A stretch of 64,000 nucleotides of DNA. It comes from Stenopsyche tienmushanensis (Eukaryota; Arthropoda; Insecta; Trichoptera; Stenopsychidae). The stretch lies in contig WACJ01000115.1 in assembly GCA_008973525.1 (NCBI GenBank), positions 496,001-560,000 on the forward strand, read 5' to 3'. The position numbers were made by a program, and so were the translations under genes. Below are positions 32,513 to 43,745 of the stretch, one piece after another; positions within the stretch are counted from its first letter, which is position 1, and every line of letters starts with the position of its first letter. The notes beneath the pieces were generated by a model that made no database searches, was not told where the DNA came from, and worked only from the letters and a program-made list of their open reading frames with translations.

Positions 32513-33300
32513 TACACTCGGGCCTCGGATAACACGATTATGTGGTTATACAAGGTTTGAATTTCAAACAAAATTAGGAGTTACGTTCAAAAAAAATATC
32601 GAAGATAATATATATATATATATTTTTTTAAATCCCTTTTTTTAAGATAAACACATACATTTACTAAATTAATTTAAAAAAAAAACTTTTTATAAAATAT
32701 AATATACCGTTCATTCATCATCGCCATCACTTATAATTCTATGTTTTATTATTTTTCGAGATCTGTTGTGGGTTTCTATCGACAAAGAACTCTGGTTTTA
32801 GTCTTCAAAAATTCGATAATAAGCGATTGTCTTTCTATTACAGGATAATTTTCTATTTTAAAAAAATCTAATTTAATAGCCAATTCTATGCCTTCATTAA
32901 TTGGTTTTAAAGCGAAACACGTAGCTACTTCGCTGCAAATGAGTCATTAATTGTGGTAGAATCTTGATTGTCTTATTATTTAACAGATGATTATTTAACA
33001 ATATCGACACCATTTCGAATAGATATTTTTTCTGGAAATGTTAAATTTTCATCCTTATCGACGTATCCTAATATTTTTCCAAATGTTCGACGAATGTAAT
33101 ATGCTTTAAATATTGAAATTATACCTCGGTCTAAGGGTTGGATTATAGACGTACTGTTTGGCGGTAAAAATAATATTTCAATATTTTAATGTTTTAAATT
33201 GGATGTCCTGGTGCATTGTACGAATTTAAATTATGTATATTTCCCCCTCTCTAATCGTGTTATATAAAGCGTGTTATAAAAAAAAACGTGTTACCATTTA
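32513..33300 (-). mobile_element. Internally deleted pogo/Tigger element
   Basis: The left end CACTCGGGCCTCGGATAACA then CGATTATGTGGTTATACAAGG, and the right end with CTAATCGTGTTATATAAAGC and GTGTTATAA motifs, share inverted ATAACACGATTA sequence, as in pogo-type termini. A TA precedes the left end. The transposase remnant between them reads on the minus strand. The whole is about 790 bp, so most of the catalytic region is deleted. Confidence 0.55.
32780..33170 (-). pseudogene. Pogo/Tigger transposase C-terminal relic
   Basis: An unbroken frame (33170-32991) reads FLPPNSTSIIQPLDRGIISI, FKAYYIRRTFGKILGYVDKD and ENLTFPEKISIRNGVDIVK before a stop. Tigger and Jerky-like transposases have LPPNTTSxIQPLDQGIIxxFKxxYxRxxxxxxL, in which the Asp after PL is the third catalytic residue; it is kept here. 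The downstream part, read through stops, contains SFAAK, consistent with the WxxVxxxTxxNCFxKAGF area being degraded. The first two catalytic Asp regions are missing. Confidence 0.75.
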
Positions 33301-35255
33301 TACAAACGTGTTGTATAAATGGTAAATCTTTGAGTGTTGTAATGAATTTTATTTGACAAATTGTACCAAATTTCAATACCAGCTTGATTATGTAAAATTC
33401 CACAAACGATCTCTATTAGAGAGAGATAAATCTTAGAAATTAGTTTGAGATATGTAAAATTAAACGGAAACATTATGAAGTGATTTTTGGAATAAAACAA
33501 AGAGGGTGAGATGAATGTAAACGATTGCCTATCCAATATTCAATCCACACATAAAAACTACTTTTTCTTGAAGTTAATGACAGATGTCTCTCCTCTTGTC
33601 TGTATTCAACATAAGATGTCTCTTTATTTTGGATACAATTCACAAGCACAACAAATATGCATTAATTGTATTACAATACTCCTAGGAGTAAAAAAATAAT
33701 TTCGACTGCAACAGCTATGCATTTAATCCCTAGTTTAAATTTATGCATCAAAATAATTTAAAATTTTAAAAACAATTTGATATCGATGAATATATTTTAC
33801 AAATTTTAAAATTCACATCAGTCATAATGTGCAATATGCTAAAACGACTTTGCAAAAGTGTGTTTTCAATATAATGCTTAAATTGATTTAAGTCACTTTT
33901 TCATTGAAGCATTACTGCAAGTCTAGAGAGCTTTGAAACCATATACGATAAGCCCGAAAGCCTAAATATTTCTGAAATTTTAACCTTTTATACCATTGTA
34001 AAATGTGTAATTGAAATGATAAATTATTTTAAATAATAAAACGGTCATATCTTTATCAGCGATCGTCATGAAATATTATTGTATTTATCATTGTGTCTCA
34101 TAACCGATTATGCAGAAAAAAATAGGATAAGTAATTCGAATTGATACAGATCCAATTCCGAATCCTTATCACAGGATACCCGTTTAATACCTTCGATTTG
34201 AATTCGGCTTCGCCAATAACGGCAAACTTCCTTCCTGCCTCGGGTCAAATAAAAGTCAAAGGTAGTATCAGATATCCTCATTGTATGAAGGCTCCATACA
34301 ATGAGGGTTTTAATTTATTTGTTTTCATGATTCAATTTTAGAAACATAAAAGAATTTCATGCAACCTATTCTAAGTCGCTGGATAAATATTATTTTATAT
34401 AGGTATTTTTGCATTGAATTTTTCAGATTAAATATTCATGTATAGATATTTTTTAAAAAAAGGTGGATTTATTTTAAGTTGGTTATTGGTTAAATGACTT
34501 GATATATTTTTAATTTTGTAAAGGAGATTGGATTGAAATTGGAAGGAAAATCTTAAAAATCTGATAATATTATTTTAAAATACAAATCAATAAAATCTAT
34601 ATTATTGAACTAATTTAATAGGCAAAATCATGACCTAAGTATTTGTTTGCTTTTTCACTTCTCCAGATTTAAAGAATTTTGGTTATAATTTTGTAAATAA
34701 ACTGCATAAGCGTGAATATTTATCGTATAGTACTATTATTCGTTCAGGCTCTTGGATTATAAGCCTTCTTCTTTAAGACTATGACTTCGTATGTATTAAT
34801 TTAAAATTATTTAATTGGTATGTATTAATTGTGTTAGTGTGTGTAGTGTTTCTCTTTGAATATTTGACGTTTAAAAATATTTTTAAGGAAGTTCGCGACA
34901 TCCAAATGAGGATAAGAGTTGTCAAACAAGACAATGAAATTCCGCGAGGGCTTTTCGAGTTTGCCACATCTCACGCATGCTCGTACATCACCGCTTCGCG
35001 TTTAGGCGGTGCTTCACCTGACAAGAAGTGGTCCATAAGTAATGAAAACTTGTTCTCGGTGATATATTAAGAGTAAAGATACCGGTTATTAAATTCACAA
35101 TTAAACAATAAACTCTGAACCTTGCAGATACGGTGTAGATCGTCATGTAACATCGTTGGGGGAAATTTAATTCTTCCTGGAAATAATTCATTCCGACTGT
35201 TAAATAAATTACGATGGCGTATGCTCGAGAAGATAGTGTGGAAATAAACCTTATT
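33301..35255. other. AT-rich stretch with one unassigned frame
   Basis: No element was recognised. The frame at 34831-35070 (79 residues) has a less AT-driven make-up in its second half, with RVVKQDNEIPRGLFEF and ACSYITASRLGG, and might be an exon or a transposon scrap, but I cannot place it. A perfect hairpin at 34276-34306 is listed separately. Confidence 0.35.
34276..34306. repeat. Perfect 12-bp stem hairpin
   Basis: CCTCATTGTATG is followed after 7 bases (AAGGCTC) by its exact complement CATACAATGAGG. No T-run follows, and no surrounding element explains it. Confidence 0.6.
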
Positions 35256-35259
35256 GTAT

Positions 35260-35282
35260 AATATATATATATATATATATAT
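35260..35282. repeat. (AT)n microsatellite
   Basis: A TA dinucleotide run abuts the left arm of the long palindrome. A comparable run follows at about 35530-35554, some 30 bases beyond the right arm. Confidence 0.9.
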
Positions 35283-35498
35283 AAATTATTTTAATTATTA
35301 AAATATTAATAAATAGCCGGGTGTTCGATCGCGTTAAGGTTTTTGGTAAAAAATTAAAAAACGAATTCTTTACCTTATCCGATATTTCGGACCACTATCG
35401 GATAAGGTAAAGAATTCGTTTTTTAATTTTTTACCAAAAACCTTAACGCGATCGAACACCCGGCTATTTATTAATATTTTAATAATTAAAATAATTTA
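35282..35498. repeat. Perfect palindrome with 103-bp arms
   Basis: The left arm 35282-35384 and right arm 35396-35498 are exact reverse complements, separated by an 11-base loop TTTCGGACCAC. The arm contains AGCCGGGTGTTCGATCGCGT then TAAGGTTTTTGGTAAAAA, and reads outwards into an AT-rich tail AAATTATTTTAATTAT. The repeat at 44015-44180 carries one such arm, followed by GATATTTCGAACCACTCGG, which corresponds to this loop GATATTTCGGACCAC. The palindrome therefore looks like a single-arm repeat whose arm was copied in inverted orientation at the loop. A transcript through it would fold into a long hairpin. Confidence 0.95.
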
Positions 35499-35554
35499 AA
35501 TATGACTCGCGTAAATCTGAAAAACTCTAATATATATATATATATATATATATA

Positions 35555-36760
35555 ATAAGTCTTAAGTGAGTTTCAATGTTGCTTTTGTAACTTCGAAATC
35601 ACTAAAGTAAAGATGAATGGGTTAAGTCCATATAATATATATATATTTATTTTGATTGATTTCATGAAATATTCACATTTGAAAAACCATTTCAGAATGA
35701 AAATATACGATTTGTTTGACAGTTAAAACTGCAATTGAAAGGATAAATAACATAAATCGTATAGGAAATATCAGTTTAAATATTTTTTCTATGGTACAGA
35801 AAGATATTTAAAGTCTTTATTTATTATGTTTTTAAAACTATACTATTAAGGTGGCCTCTCTTCTAGTCAATGCATTGAAATAGTCGAGTTTTTAAGCTTT
35901 TCTCAACTCTTTTCCGCATATCAATGAGTATATTGTTGATAGCGTATCGATAGTCAACTCATTTATCAAAAAAAAAGACACATCTCTAAGAATGTCGTTC
36001 ATAATTTTGGTGAAGAAATTCGGATTCGGAAATATGATTCTTATATGAAATTTATTTAAGTTGTATTTTTTTCTTCCTTTCTTCAAACTTAAAACTCAAG
36101 TTAACAGATAAACACGAATCAAGTCGAATCACGAATGCGCGATCTATGAAGGATATATGATTGATTGATTAAATTATTTATTTTGTAAGATAGTTTTTCA
36201 GGAATTTCGCAAAGGGGTTTTAAGTCTCCTATTTTTCCCCCTATATATACAAAAATTAAATTAACTCTTATTATGTAAAATTTATTATAACTAAAATATA
36301 TATTTGTAATTAAGATAAGGATAGTAATCTAAGACTTAAATTGTTAATCCATTTTTCATGTAATTGTGTATACTGATACACCATTTTACCTTGTTATATT
36401 ATATTTTTGAATAAAGGTTTAAAAATAAAAAAATAAATATATATTTCGTCTTCAAATAACCCAGTGATAATTGACCGAATTTATTCGCAAGATTTAACTT
36501 CTCATTCCTTCCTCTTTTGTATCTTCAAAACAGATAAGCCTCTCATAATTTTATTGGTCGATAATTCTGATCGAATTTTTAATTACATATTTGAGTTTCA
36601 AATAACTTTAGTCTTTGAGAAATGACATTATAAACACAAAAGTTATATGAGCCAAATACAAAAACAAATTTAAACCAAAAAATGTAAAGCGTGGAAGAGG
36701 TGACATAAAAAACTGGAGATTGGTTTTAATAAAGCTAAATCAGAAACGAAAGGTCACAGG
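35555..36760. other. AT-rich stretch, nothing recognised
   Basis: No gene or repeat seen. Frames such as 35892-36086 are short and unrecognised. Confidence 0.5.
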
Positions 36761-36764
36761 GTTC

Positions 36765-36910
36765 AAAAAGCAGATGAAATTAAACAAAATGCCACGGACC
36801 AACTAAAAGGCATTCCTTTGAAGGAGTTTTGGAAATGCTCGCAAAAGAGGGAAAGCGCCTACATTACCATATTGATGTGAGAGAATAATATTCTGAAAGA
36901 TGGCTAACCT
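36765..36910 (+). pseudogene. Probable mariner carboxy-terminal scrap
   Basis: An open stretch reads ADEIKQNATDQLKGIPLKEF then WKCSQKRESAYITILM. Some mariner-type transposases end with KxxxxxxLKxIPxEDFQxCFxQWxxRxxxCIxxxGxYFEGD, and the LKGIPLKEFWKCSQKRES core fits; a further YSERWL stretch could be the YFEGD end after a frameshift. It lies just before a second mariner relic that reads from an internal point, so they are probably different copies. Confidence 0.35.
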
Positions 36911-37129
36911 TGATATCAAATTAAGTTTTACACTAATTATTAAATCTAGCAATGAAGATTTTTTGGCGAAGTATTTTCCCACTTTCTTAAATTTCATAGT
37001 ATGCAATTGAAATTATTACTTTTAGATGAAAACTACTAGTTCGGAATTAGGATAATCCGAAGATTACAATTATCGAATTATCGAAGAATTATTTCATTCA
37101 CTTAAAACGTATCGGGAGACGAATCGAAT

Positions 37130-37580
37130 GGATGCTGCATGAACTGTCCGAAAATATCAAAGGAGTGCGACGAAACACGCGAAAAGTTTAATTGTCAAGA
37201 CAAAAAGTTCGTCCCTTTTCGCATCGAACCGTGACTGGAGATGAAAAATGGGTTGATTATAACAACATAAGTCGTAAACGTAAATGGCTTACGCTGAAAA
37301 AAAAACCATTTCCGACTCCGAAGTCTGGATTGACGATCCGCAAGATTCTTTTGTGCCTTTGGTGGGATATTCAAAGAATTAGTCATTATAAATTTAAGAA
37401 ACCTGGCGAAACAATAACTGCAAATATGTATTATCAGTAATTGGAAATGGTGAACAGAAAATTGAGAATCAAACGTGGAGAATTAATCAGGAACAATTTA
37501 GTGATTCTGAAAAACGACATTGCACGATCCCAAAAGGCGATGAAAGAAGAAGAAGTTTTACGTCTAATTTGCGAGCCTTG
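37130..37580 (+). pseudogene. Mariner transposase relic (N-middle to second domain)
   Basis: The reading starts with LHELSENIKGVRRNT, then LSRQKVRPFSHRTVTGDEKW, VDYNNISRKRKWLTLKKKPF and IRKILLCLWWDIQ, then HYKFKKPGETITANMYYQ. Mariner transposases have WVPHELxExxKxxRxxxCxxLLxRxxxxPFLxRIVTGDEKWxxYDNxxRKxxW then KVMLCxWWDxxGVxxYELLKPGETIxxxxYxQQL. The first catalytic Asp (TGDEKW) is present. After the stop the frame continues LEMVNRKLRIKRGELI. The HDNARPH and third Asp regions are not readable, as the sequence runs into a different transposon at 37.7 kb. Confidence 0.82.
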
Positions 37581-37769
37581 AGTAAAACCTTGAGAAAAAT
37601 CCAAAATGTAGTAAGATATAGGATATAAAAGAAGTAGGAACATCCACCATGAGTCAGTTTAAGTTAAGTTTACAGCCAGTTTGGTCTGAGACAGTCATCG
37701 CCTATCAGAATTGGACCCAGGTAAGTCTTGGAATCCGACCGCTTGTCTCGGCTGCGGGAAGATCTGATT

Positions 37770-38290
37770 TCTCGTGGCCGATTTCTCCAATATCGAAACC
37801 GTTGTTTGGCGAAATAATAAAGGCTTGGGGCTAACAGTCGTGTTTTCATCGACCCTGTATCCCTCCTATGTGAACCTTTTTTATGAACTGATAGAGAATG
37901 TACTCAGACAGGCCGTGGATTGGAAGCGGAAGCCCCAGGGCGGGTTGCGGTTGCGAGGCTGTGCCCAGCGCCCCCAACTACGTAACAATACCATGCGGGC
38001 TTGGTGGAAACATTTAAATATTTTTAAAGCTATCAGAAATATCAACGAAGCGGGTAATGAAGTTACCCAGTCGTGTGTGAAAGGTGTTTGGAACAGAAAT
38101 GGTTGACGTCATTTATGAAAATGATATTCAAAATATCAACGAAAATATTAGTGTGTTAACCATTTCAGAAACAATCTAAGATGTTGATATCGACGATGAT
38201 CAACATTTGTTTATGAAACCTTAACCAATGGAGAGCTGCATGAATTGGAATGCCATACCATGTCTTAAGAAAACTACATCTTAGAAGCTG
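37770..38290 (+). pseudogene. Tigger/Jerky-like transposase C-terminal relic
   Basis: The frame 37774-38106 ends with WWKHLNIFKAIRNINEAGNE then VTQSCVKGVWNRNG, matching the FWKxxNIxxAIxNIxxAWxEVTxxCxxGVWKKLWP block of Tigger/Jerky transposases, which lies after the third catalytic Asp. Past a frameshift, DVDIDDDQHLF and LTNGELHELE correspond to the acidic DVDxEDVEELL and LTxEELxELE tail. The stretch before it (37850-37980, WKRKPQGGLRLRGCAQRPQL) does not match and is GC-richer, so it may be a small insertion. Confidence 0.7.
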
Positions 38291-39475
38291 TGTTCGTATA
38301 AAAATTGACACGCTTTCGATATTAACTGATTGACATTTTTAAATACAAATAGCCTTTTCTGAATGAAACCTTTTCTTCCATGTATTTTCCAATCAATTAA
38401 TTATCAACCCTTCAATAGCCACACAATTGAACATTTACTAATTGGTCCATATTTTTATTGAAATAAAATTTTATTAACTGCGCAAACATGTCAAATACTT
38501 TTGCAAAATAATTGATAATCAGTTTAAAGTATTATATAAGATGTAGAAATATTACTTTAGCTTGTGACTATTCATTGAATTTATTATTTATTTATTAATA
38601 GTGAAGAGACCCTTGTGCAAATTACCACATACCGTTGAATTAAGATGATACCTTAATAGTTCACTGTACACCGATGCGCTTGTATAATTTAGAACGTTAA
38701 TTAAACTTTGAGAGCCAACTAGAAATTCAAAACCGCTTAAGTCTTTTAGCACACGTAATGATGCTTTTCATATTAGACTAAGCAATAATTTCACGAAATT
38801 AAAATTGCATAAATTATTTCACATTAAAAATCATTTTCAATTAACGAAATATTAGAATAGTTGTGAAATTGTATATAAAAAGTTGTAGCATGGACAAATT
38901 AGACTCAGACTCGGCATTAATGATAAAACATATATACAACTTTAAAAATGAATACGTGTTTTTTTAATTTTTTTAAAAAAGATTTTAGAAGTCGCTACCA
39001 TACGTGAAAGTAATCCGGCTTATTAATAGCATACAGAAAGACTAAATACTTTACTATAATCAACTCTCCTGTCCTTCCCCCTTTCCTAATTATTTCCTGC
39101 GGGTACGCATTGAGATTGAGCCCTGCCCTACATCTCATTTCAAATTCAGTTATTAGCAAGAACACGCGCTTTTTGTTTTTCCAATTAAACTTACTTGTAT
39201 CAACCTATCATGACATCCACAAGCAGCGGAAGAAGTTTATTAACTAGAAATAAAACCAATATTTGGCTTATCTGCCAATCAACACCAAATCTGCCTCAGT
39301 CAAAGTTACCTTCTATTTAGTGAAGTATTACGTTTATGTATTGACAGTATAACGGTAAATATCGGCTTGAAAAATGGAGTTTGTATTCTTCTGGAGCAGA
39401 AAATGATATACTTAGCCCAACTTATCGCCATTATATAATGGAAATTATGTAAGAAGCTGTAGCTGTGCTGCAGAC
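38291..39475. other. AT-rich stretch, nothing recognised
   Basis: No coding similarity or repeat found. The last 250 bases could be the degraded upstream part of the protein relic that follows, but no motif proves it. Confidence 0.45.
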
Positions 39476-39479
39476 AGGA

Positions 39480-40245
39480 TTTATTCAACTCCAAAACAAC
39501 TTCAAGTATATCAACCTCGAGATGACTATAAAGAGCTGCTGAATCTTTCCATCATTTTCTTGGGAAGAATTTCTGAAAGAAGAGTATCAATTAGGCTCGT
39601 TGATCTTCACCATGCTAAATAGATGACTAAAGCTATATATTCCTTGAAGATTTTCCTATTTAAACATCAGTTTAAACTGGTGGAAAAGGAAGAGAAAGCA
39701 GTGAAAGATATATGTATGTATTTTCACAGTCATAACATAAAGAAAATACTGATTTCAAGCCCTATCAGATATTCAGCATCGAGAAATTATTTATAATAAT
39801 TAAAAGACCTTACATCCTTTAAAATTAAAAACCGAACAATGGCCAAAGTCGCCCTGAAAAAAATACTGGATCATTAATGGTACTTGTCGGAAGAGTTGGT
39901 GTCATTTGCATATTTTGACGATGAACTTCCAGTTCCAGATAAGAAAAATATGGTAAATGCACCAAGAGTCGAAGATATAGAGAATTGCCTATAAAGAAAA
40001 AGCATTGATGTCGAACACTTCACTGAAAAAAACATAGAAGATTTTGTAACTAGCAACTTTTTATTGTTTTACCAGATACTGGGTATCTCATTCTAGGTTT
40101 TAAATAATGATGTTGTCCTTGGGAGCATGACTCTGATATTAAGGCTGCAAAGATAATCATTCACTCTATGGGGGTAGTGAATGATATTGCTTAGCGTGGT
40201 GCTACCTTAATGGAAAAATATAATAAATTGATGATAATCGTTTTT
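39480..40245 (+). pseudogene. Orphan arthropod protein family relic
   Basis: The frames read YQPRDDYKELLNLSIIFLG, then MTKAIYSLKIFLFKHQFKLV, EKEEKAVKDICMYF, SSPIRYSASRNYL, ALKKILDH-stop-WYLSEEL, VSFAYFDDELPVPDKKNM, and, after more damage, MGVVNDIA and RGATLMEKYNK. From memory, uncharacterised multi-copy arthropod proteins share the pattern EAIYSLKIxLFRxQFxL, LRRHLWYLSEELVxLAFFDxxVxxxxKRKMV and LxVVNDxAERGVxLxxxFN. No function is known to me; the multi-copy pattern suggests it belongs to a mobile element. At least five stops and several frameshifts make this copy dead. Confidence 0.55.
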
Positions 40246-40531
40246 ATTGGTAAAATAGTGCAGAAAGAAATATCCTGATACAAAGAAATCATTGCTTGTA
40301 TCCTGAATATATATGATTTTATTATATGAACATTGATTTAACATTTAAACGTTTCATATCAATAAATACAATTTTTTTTTTAAATTCAAATACAACCCTT
40401 GGTAGCGACCCCTAAATATTATTTTAAAAAATTGAAAAAATACTGAAATAGTTTCTTTAAGTAGAACATCAAATAAGATGTTGACCGGTCAAATATTCGA
40501 ATATTTTTTTTGTTGACCCAAATAAGGACTA

Positions 40532-40743
40532 CTCTAGTGTAACGGTTCTTAAACTGGGGTCCGCGTAGGCACTGCTGGGAGTTAGCGAGAATATAAACAA
40601 AACATTTATCTACTTATATTGTTTGTTTGTTGGGAAAATTAAGTCACAAGAGTTGGGATGGGTCCGCGAAAAATAATTTGCTCAAGAAGGATTTTTTTCA
40701 GGGGGCCGCGGAATACATAAGTTTAAGAAGCGGTGCTTTAGTG
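40532..40743. mobile_element. 196-bp hAT MITE with target duplication
   Basis: The element (40540-40735) begins TAACGGTTCTTAAACTGGGG then TCCGCG and ends, read inward, CACCGCTTCTTAAACTTATG with CCGCGG following. The common hAT consensus CAGCGGTTCTTAAACTGGGGTCCGCGG is only a few changes away. The flanks CTCTAGTG (40532-40539) and CTTTAGTG (40736-40743) match at 7 of 8 bases. There is no coding content. The frame 40627-40821 crosses its right end and is not a gene. Confidence 0.75.
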
Positions 40744-40744
40744 C

Positions 40745-42910
40745 ACATGCAAAAAAAGAAATATATTAACACGTTATGGTTCGAACATGCGTCATCGCGT
40801 TATAATAATGTTTCGACGTAATTTTTTGATAAACACAACACGTAAGGGTACTTTTATATTATTTAGTTATGACATGAAAATGCAAGCATCTACCGTTGAA
40901 TATTACAAATGTTTGTATTTCTGCATTTTAAGAAAGAGCTTCATATTAAATAAAACTGGCGCTATTGTCATATATGGAAATGTAAAATGAGCTCGGATCC
41001 AGAATGCAAATTTTGTGTAATATAAAGTGAGTGAATTTTTTAACGAAAAAGAAAGCAATATTTGCATTTTGTTTGAAAATATATTTTATTACGTTCCCGT
41101 CGATGTACGGTATAAAAAATAAATTTTTAAGCTTATTCAAAATGTGATCTAAAACCAGGTCATCAAATGATAGAACAGGTGTAATAAACTTTATTCATTC
41201 TATCAATTTACTGAATGGCATACCTTTTAAAATAAATATAATATTCTAAAGTAATTAATGAAGTCTTTGCACGAAAAGTATGAAAATCAGCTACGGATGA
41301 CGCTAAAGTATACATTTATGAGATGAATTAGATATTTTGTTATTTCAACGAATATAAGAAAGTAAACATAAAATGGTTTAATGCGGCACTTTCATAAGCG
41401 TCATGGCAATTGGTCGATAAATCAAGGAATAGATTTTGGTCAGAGGCCAACAAAATTGTTTGAAATGAGAGATTTGGCTCGGTGAAATCCCATAGGCTTA
41501 AATAATTGGAACCGAAAAGATTTTTTTTCTCTTACCATTTGCGAAACATTTATTTCAAACAATTAAACCTTAACATAATTCATAATCAATTCCATTATTT
41601 TTTGGAAAAATTTTCAATGACTTATTAAAACTATTTTTAATTTTTACTACTACTACGTAATAGAGGTCTTTTTCTCCGTAATAATAAAAAATCTGGCCAA
41701 GAACATCGTATTTTCACCACCACTTAATTATTGTTATATCTCTCCTTTTTTGCACACTCTTTTGCGATCCGATAGCAAACGATCTCACAGAGGTTATCCA
41801 TCTTGAAGAGTGTGCGTGGAGTAATCTAAGAACTCTATTCTTTATTGTGGATTTTACATATTTTTCCATTATAAATTCAGTTACAATATTTGATTCGATT
41901 CAGATTTGTTTTGAAATATTGAACATGGATATTTATCAGATAAATGCTTGCAAGAGCACGTTTCAGACTGAATATCGTAGAAATATTTTATTATTATATT
42001 TCAACGATCAATTTTATTCTAATACCCTTATTTACAAGATTTAATACCATATTTTCGTCGGGTCTAAACAATGCCATTAAGATATAGATACCTACGATTA
42101 TAAAAGCAAAGTTAAAATCGCCATAAAAGTTTCTACCTTATTTGTGGCACTCTATTTATAGGCGGGACTATAATAATAGTATTTGAAGCAGCACTGAATG
42201 AGTAACGATTATATGGACTTTAACCTTTTCCTTAATGTGCTAAAAATATCCACGCCCATCGATGATATGTATTTAGTACACCACTATTGCTTTTATTGAC
42301 TATAGTTGAGGTTGAAACTTAACAATTTTTGTAAAGTTGTAAAATTATACGAAAAACATCAGCGGTAGGGAAGGGTTAAACGAACAATTTGACCTTAATA
42401 GTGGAAAACAATTCATGTAAAGATATTAATTAAAATTAATAGTAGAATATTGTGTTTGAAAATTCTTCTTTAGAAAGCCGTTATATTTTATTGGTACAAA
42501 GTAGCAATAAATGATAGATGGTATCATTAGCAAACATTCAAGAAAGACTTACGAATATAAAGTTTTAAATTGATAGAATTCAGATACTAAACATTGACAA
42601 ATTATTGAATTGTTTCTATGAAATCTTCTTATTTATTTAGTATATCATCTTTTTAAATGTGACGTGCCTGTTGTCTGAGTTTAAATTGAATATTTGAAGT
42701 TAAGCTTCTGATTATAATATCCAGATCGTGTGATCCAAACCTCGATTATCTGGATTATTCAAAATAAAAGAAAAAATATATAATTTGGTGATTTGCACGT
42801 GCAGAATTTTATCCACATTTGCTCGCGTAGTATTGCATATTATGAGCAAAAAGTTATGAAAAAATCAGGAAACACAGAACTTAAAGAATGTATTTTTATG
42901 TAGATCATAC
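40745..42910. other. AT-rich stretch, nothing recognised
   Basis: Just over 2 kb without a recognised element. Frames at 40787-40990, 40946-41140 and 41847-42044 are short, AT-driven and unassigned. Confidence 0.5.
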
Positions 42911-42915
42911 AAATA

Positions 42916-43315
42916 CGGACAACTGGACGGGGAATATCTGGTCCATTATTGTGTGAAGAAGCAATATTTTTCAATGCAAAATTAAACGGAGATTCCACTT
43001 TCAAAGCAAGTTCGGGCTAGCTTGAAAATTTCAAAGGATGGTATCAGGGAACTTTAAAAAAAATCTTTCTGCTGACATATCTTCAGCAAACACATTCATT
43101 GACACATTAAACCTATTTGTGGAGAAGGAAGGATTCAACGAATAATTTATATACAGTTCTGATGAGACCGGCTTAAATTGTAATAAAACTACCCAACAAA
43201 TCTTTGGCATCAAGACGTAAAAATACTACCTGGGTACAAAATTAGTAAAGAACGTTTCACTATAATGATGTGTGCAAATGCAGGAGGCAGAGTTCAAGTA
43301 CAAACTAATAAATAT
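42916..43315 (+). pseudogene. Jerky/Tigger-like (pogo) transposase relic
   Basis: The frame reads RTTGRGISGPLLCEEAIFFN, AKLNGDSTFKASSG-stop, ENFKGWYQGTLKKNLSADIS and SANTFIDTLNLFVEKEGF. This matches the GxPxSGPxLxEKAxxFNxxLxGDxxFKASxGWLxxFKxRxGI block at the end of the CENP-B-type DNA-binding domain, then the LSAD segment. Next comes IYSSDETGLNCNKTTQQIFG, the region of the first catalytic Asp (DETGL), which is preserved. A frameshift leads into KISKERFTIMMCANAGG, close to xSKERxTxLxCxNAxG with the second motif. The carboxy half is lost. Confidence 0.78.
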
Positions 43316-43549
43316 TCTACGTGTTATTTAAAAAACAGAAAGAAAAAATCGATAAAATTAACTCACTCCTAGAACATTTGCAAAACGAAAATTATTTCAC
43401 TAATATAAGTTTGAAATGTTGTAATTTTTACAAAATATTCTCAACGTCATATTTTTCTGCATTCCTGCAATTCATCATCATAATTAAATTATTTAAATTC
43501 CACCGAGACATTAATTTTTACATGAATTAATTTATTTGATATAATTTTT

Positions 43550-43745
43550 TAAAGGCTTTTCTTATTTATTTATTGGAATAATTTTTCATAGTACATTTAA
43601 ATATTCGCCTATTAAATTTTATTATTATATTAATTATATATTAAATTTTATTTTATTTATTTATTTAATTAAATTTAAATTTTAAATTAAATTTTATTAT
43701 ATATTAAATTTTATTTTATTAATAAATTTTATTAATTATTTTTAT
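43550..43745. repeat. Low-complexity AT tract
   Basis: Repeated ATTTTATT, TTTATTTATT and AAATTTAAATTT units with almost no G or C. No coding signal. Confidence 0.8.

Noticed and set aside
35282..35498. A simple assembly or read fold-back artefact.
   Set aside because: Not fully excluded, but the palindrome ends sharply at unrelated sequence on both sides, and a related single arm exists independently at 44 kb, so a biological origin is more likely.
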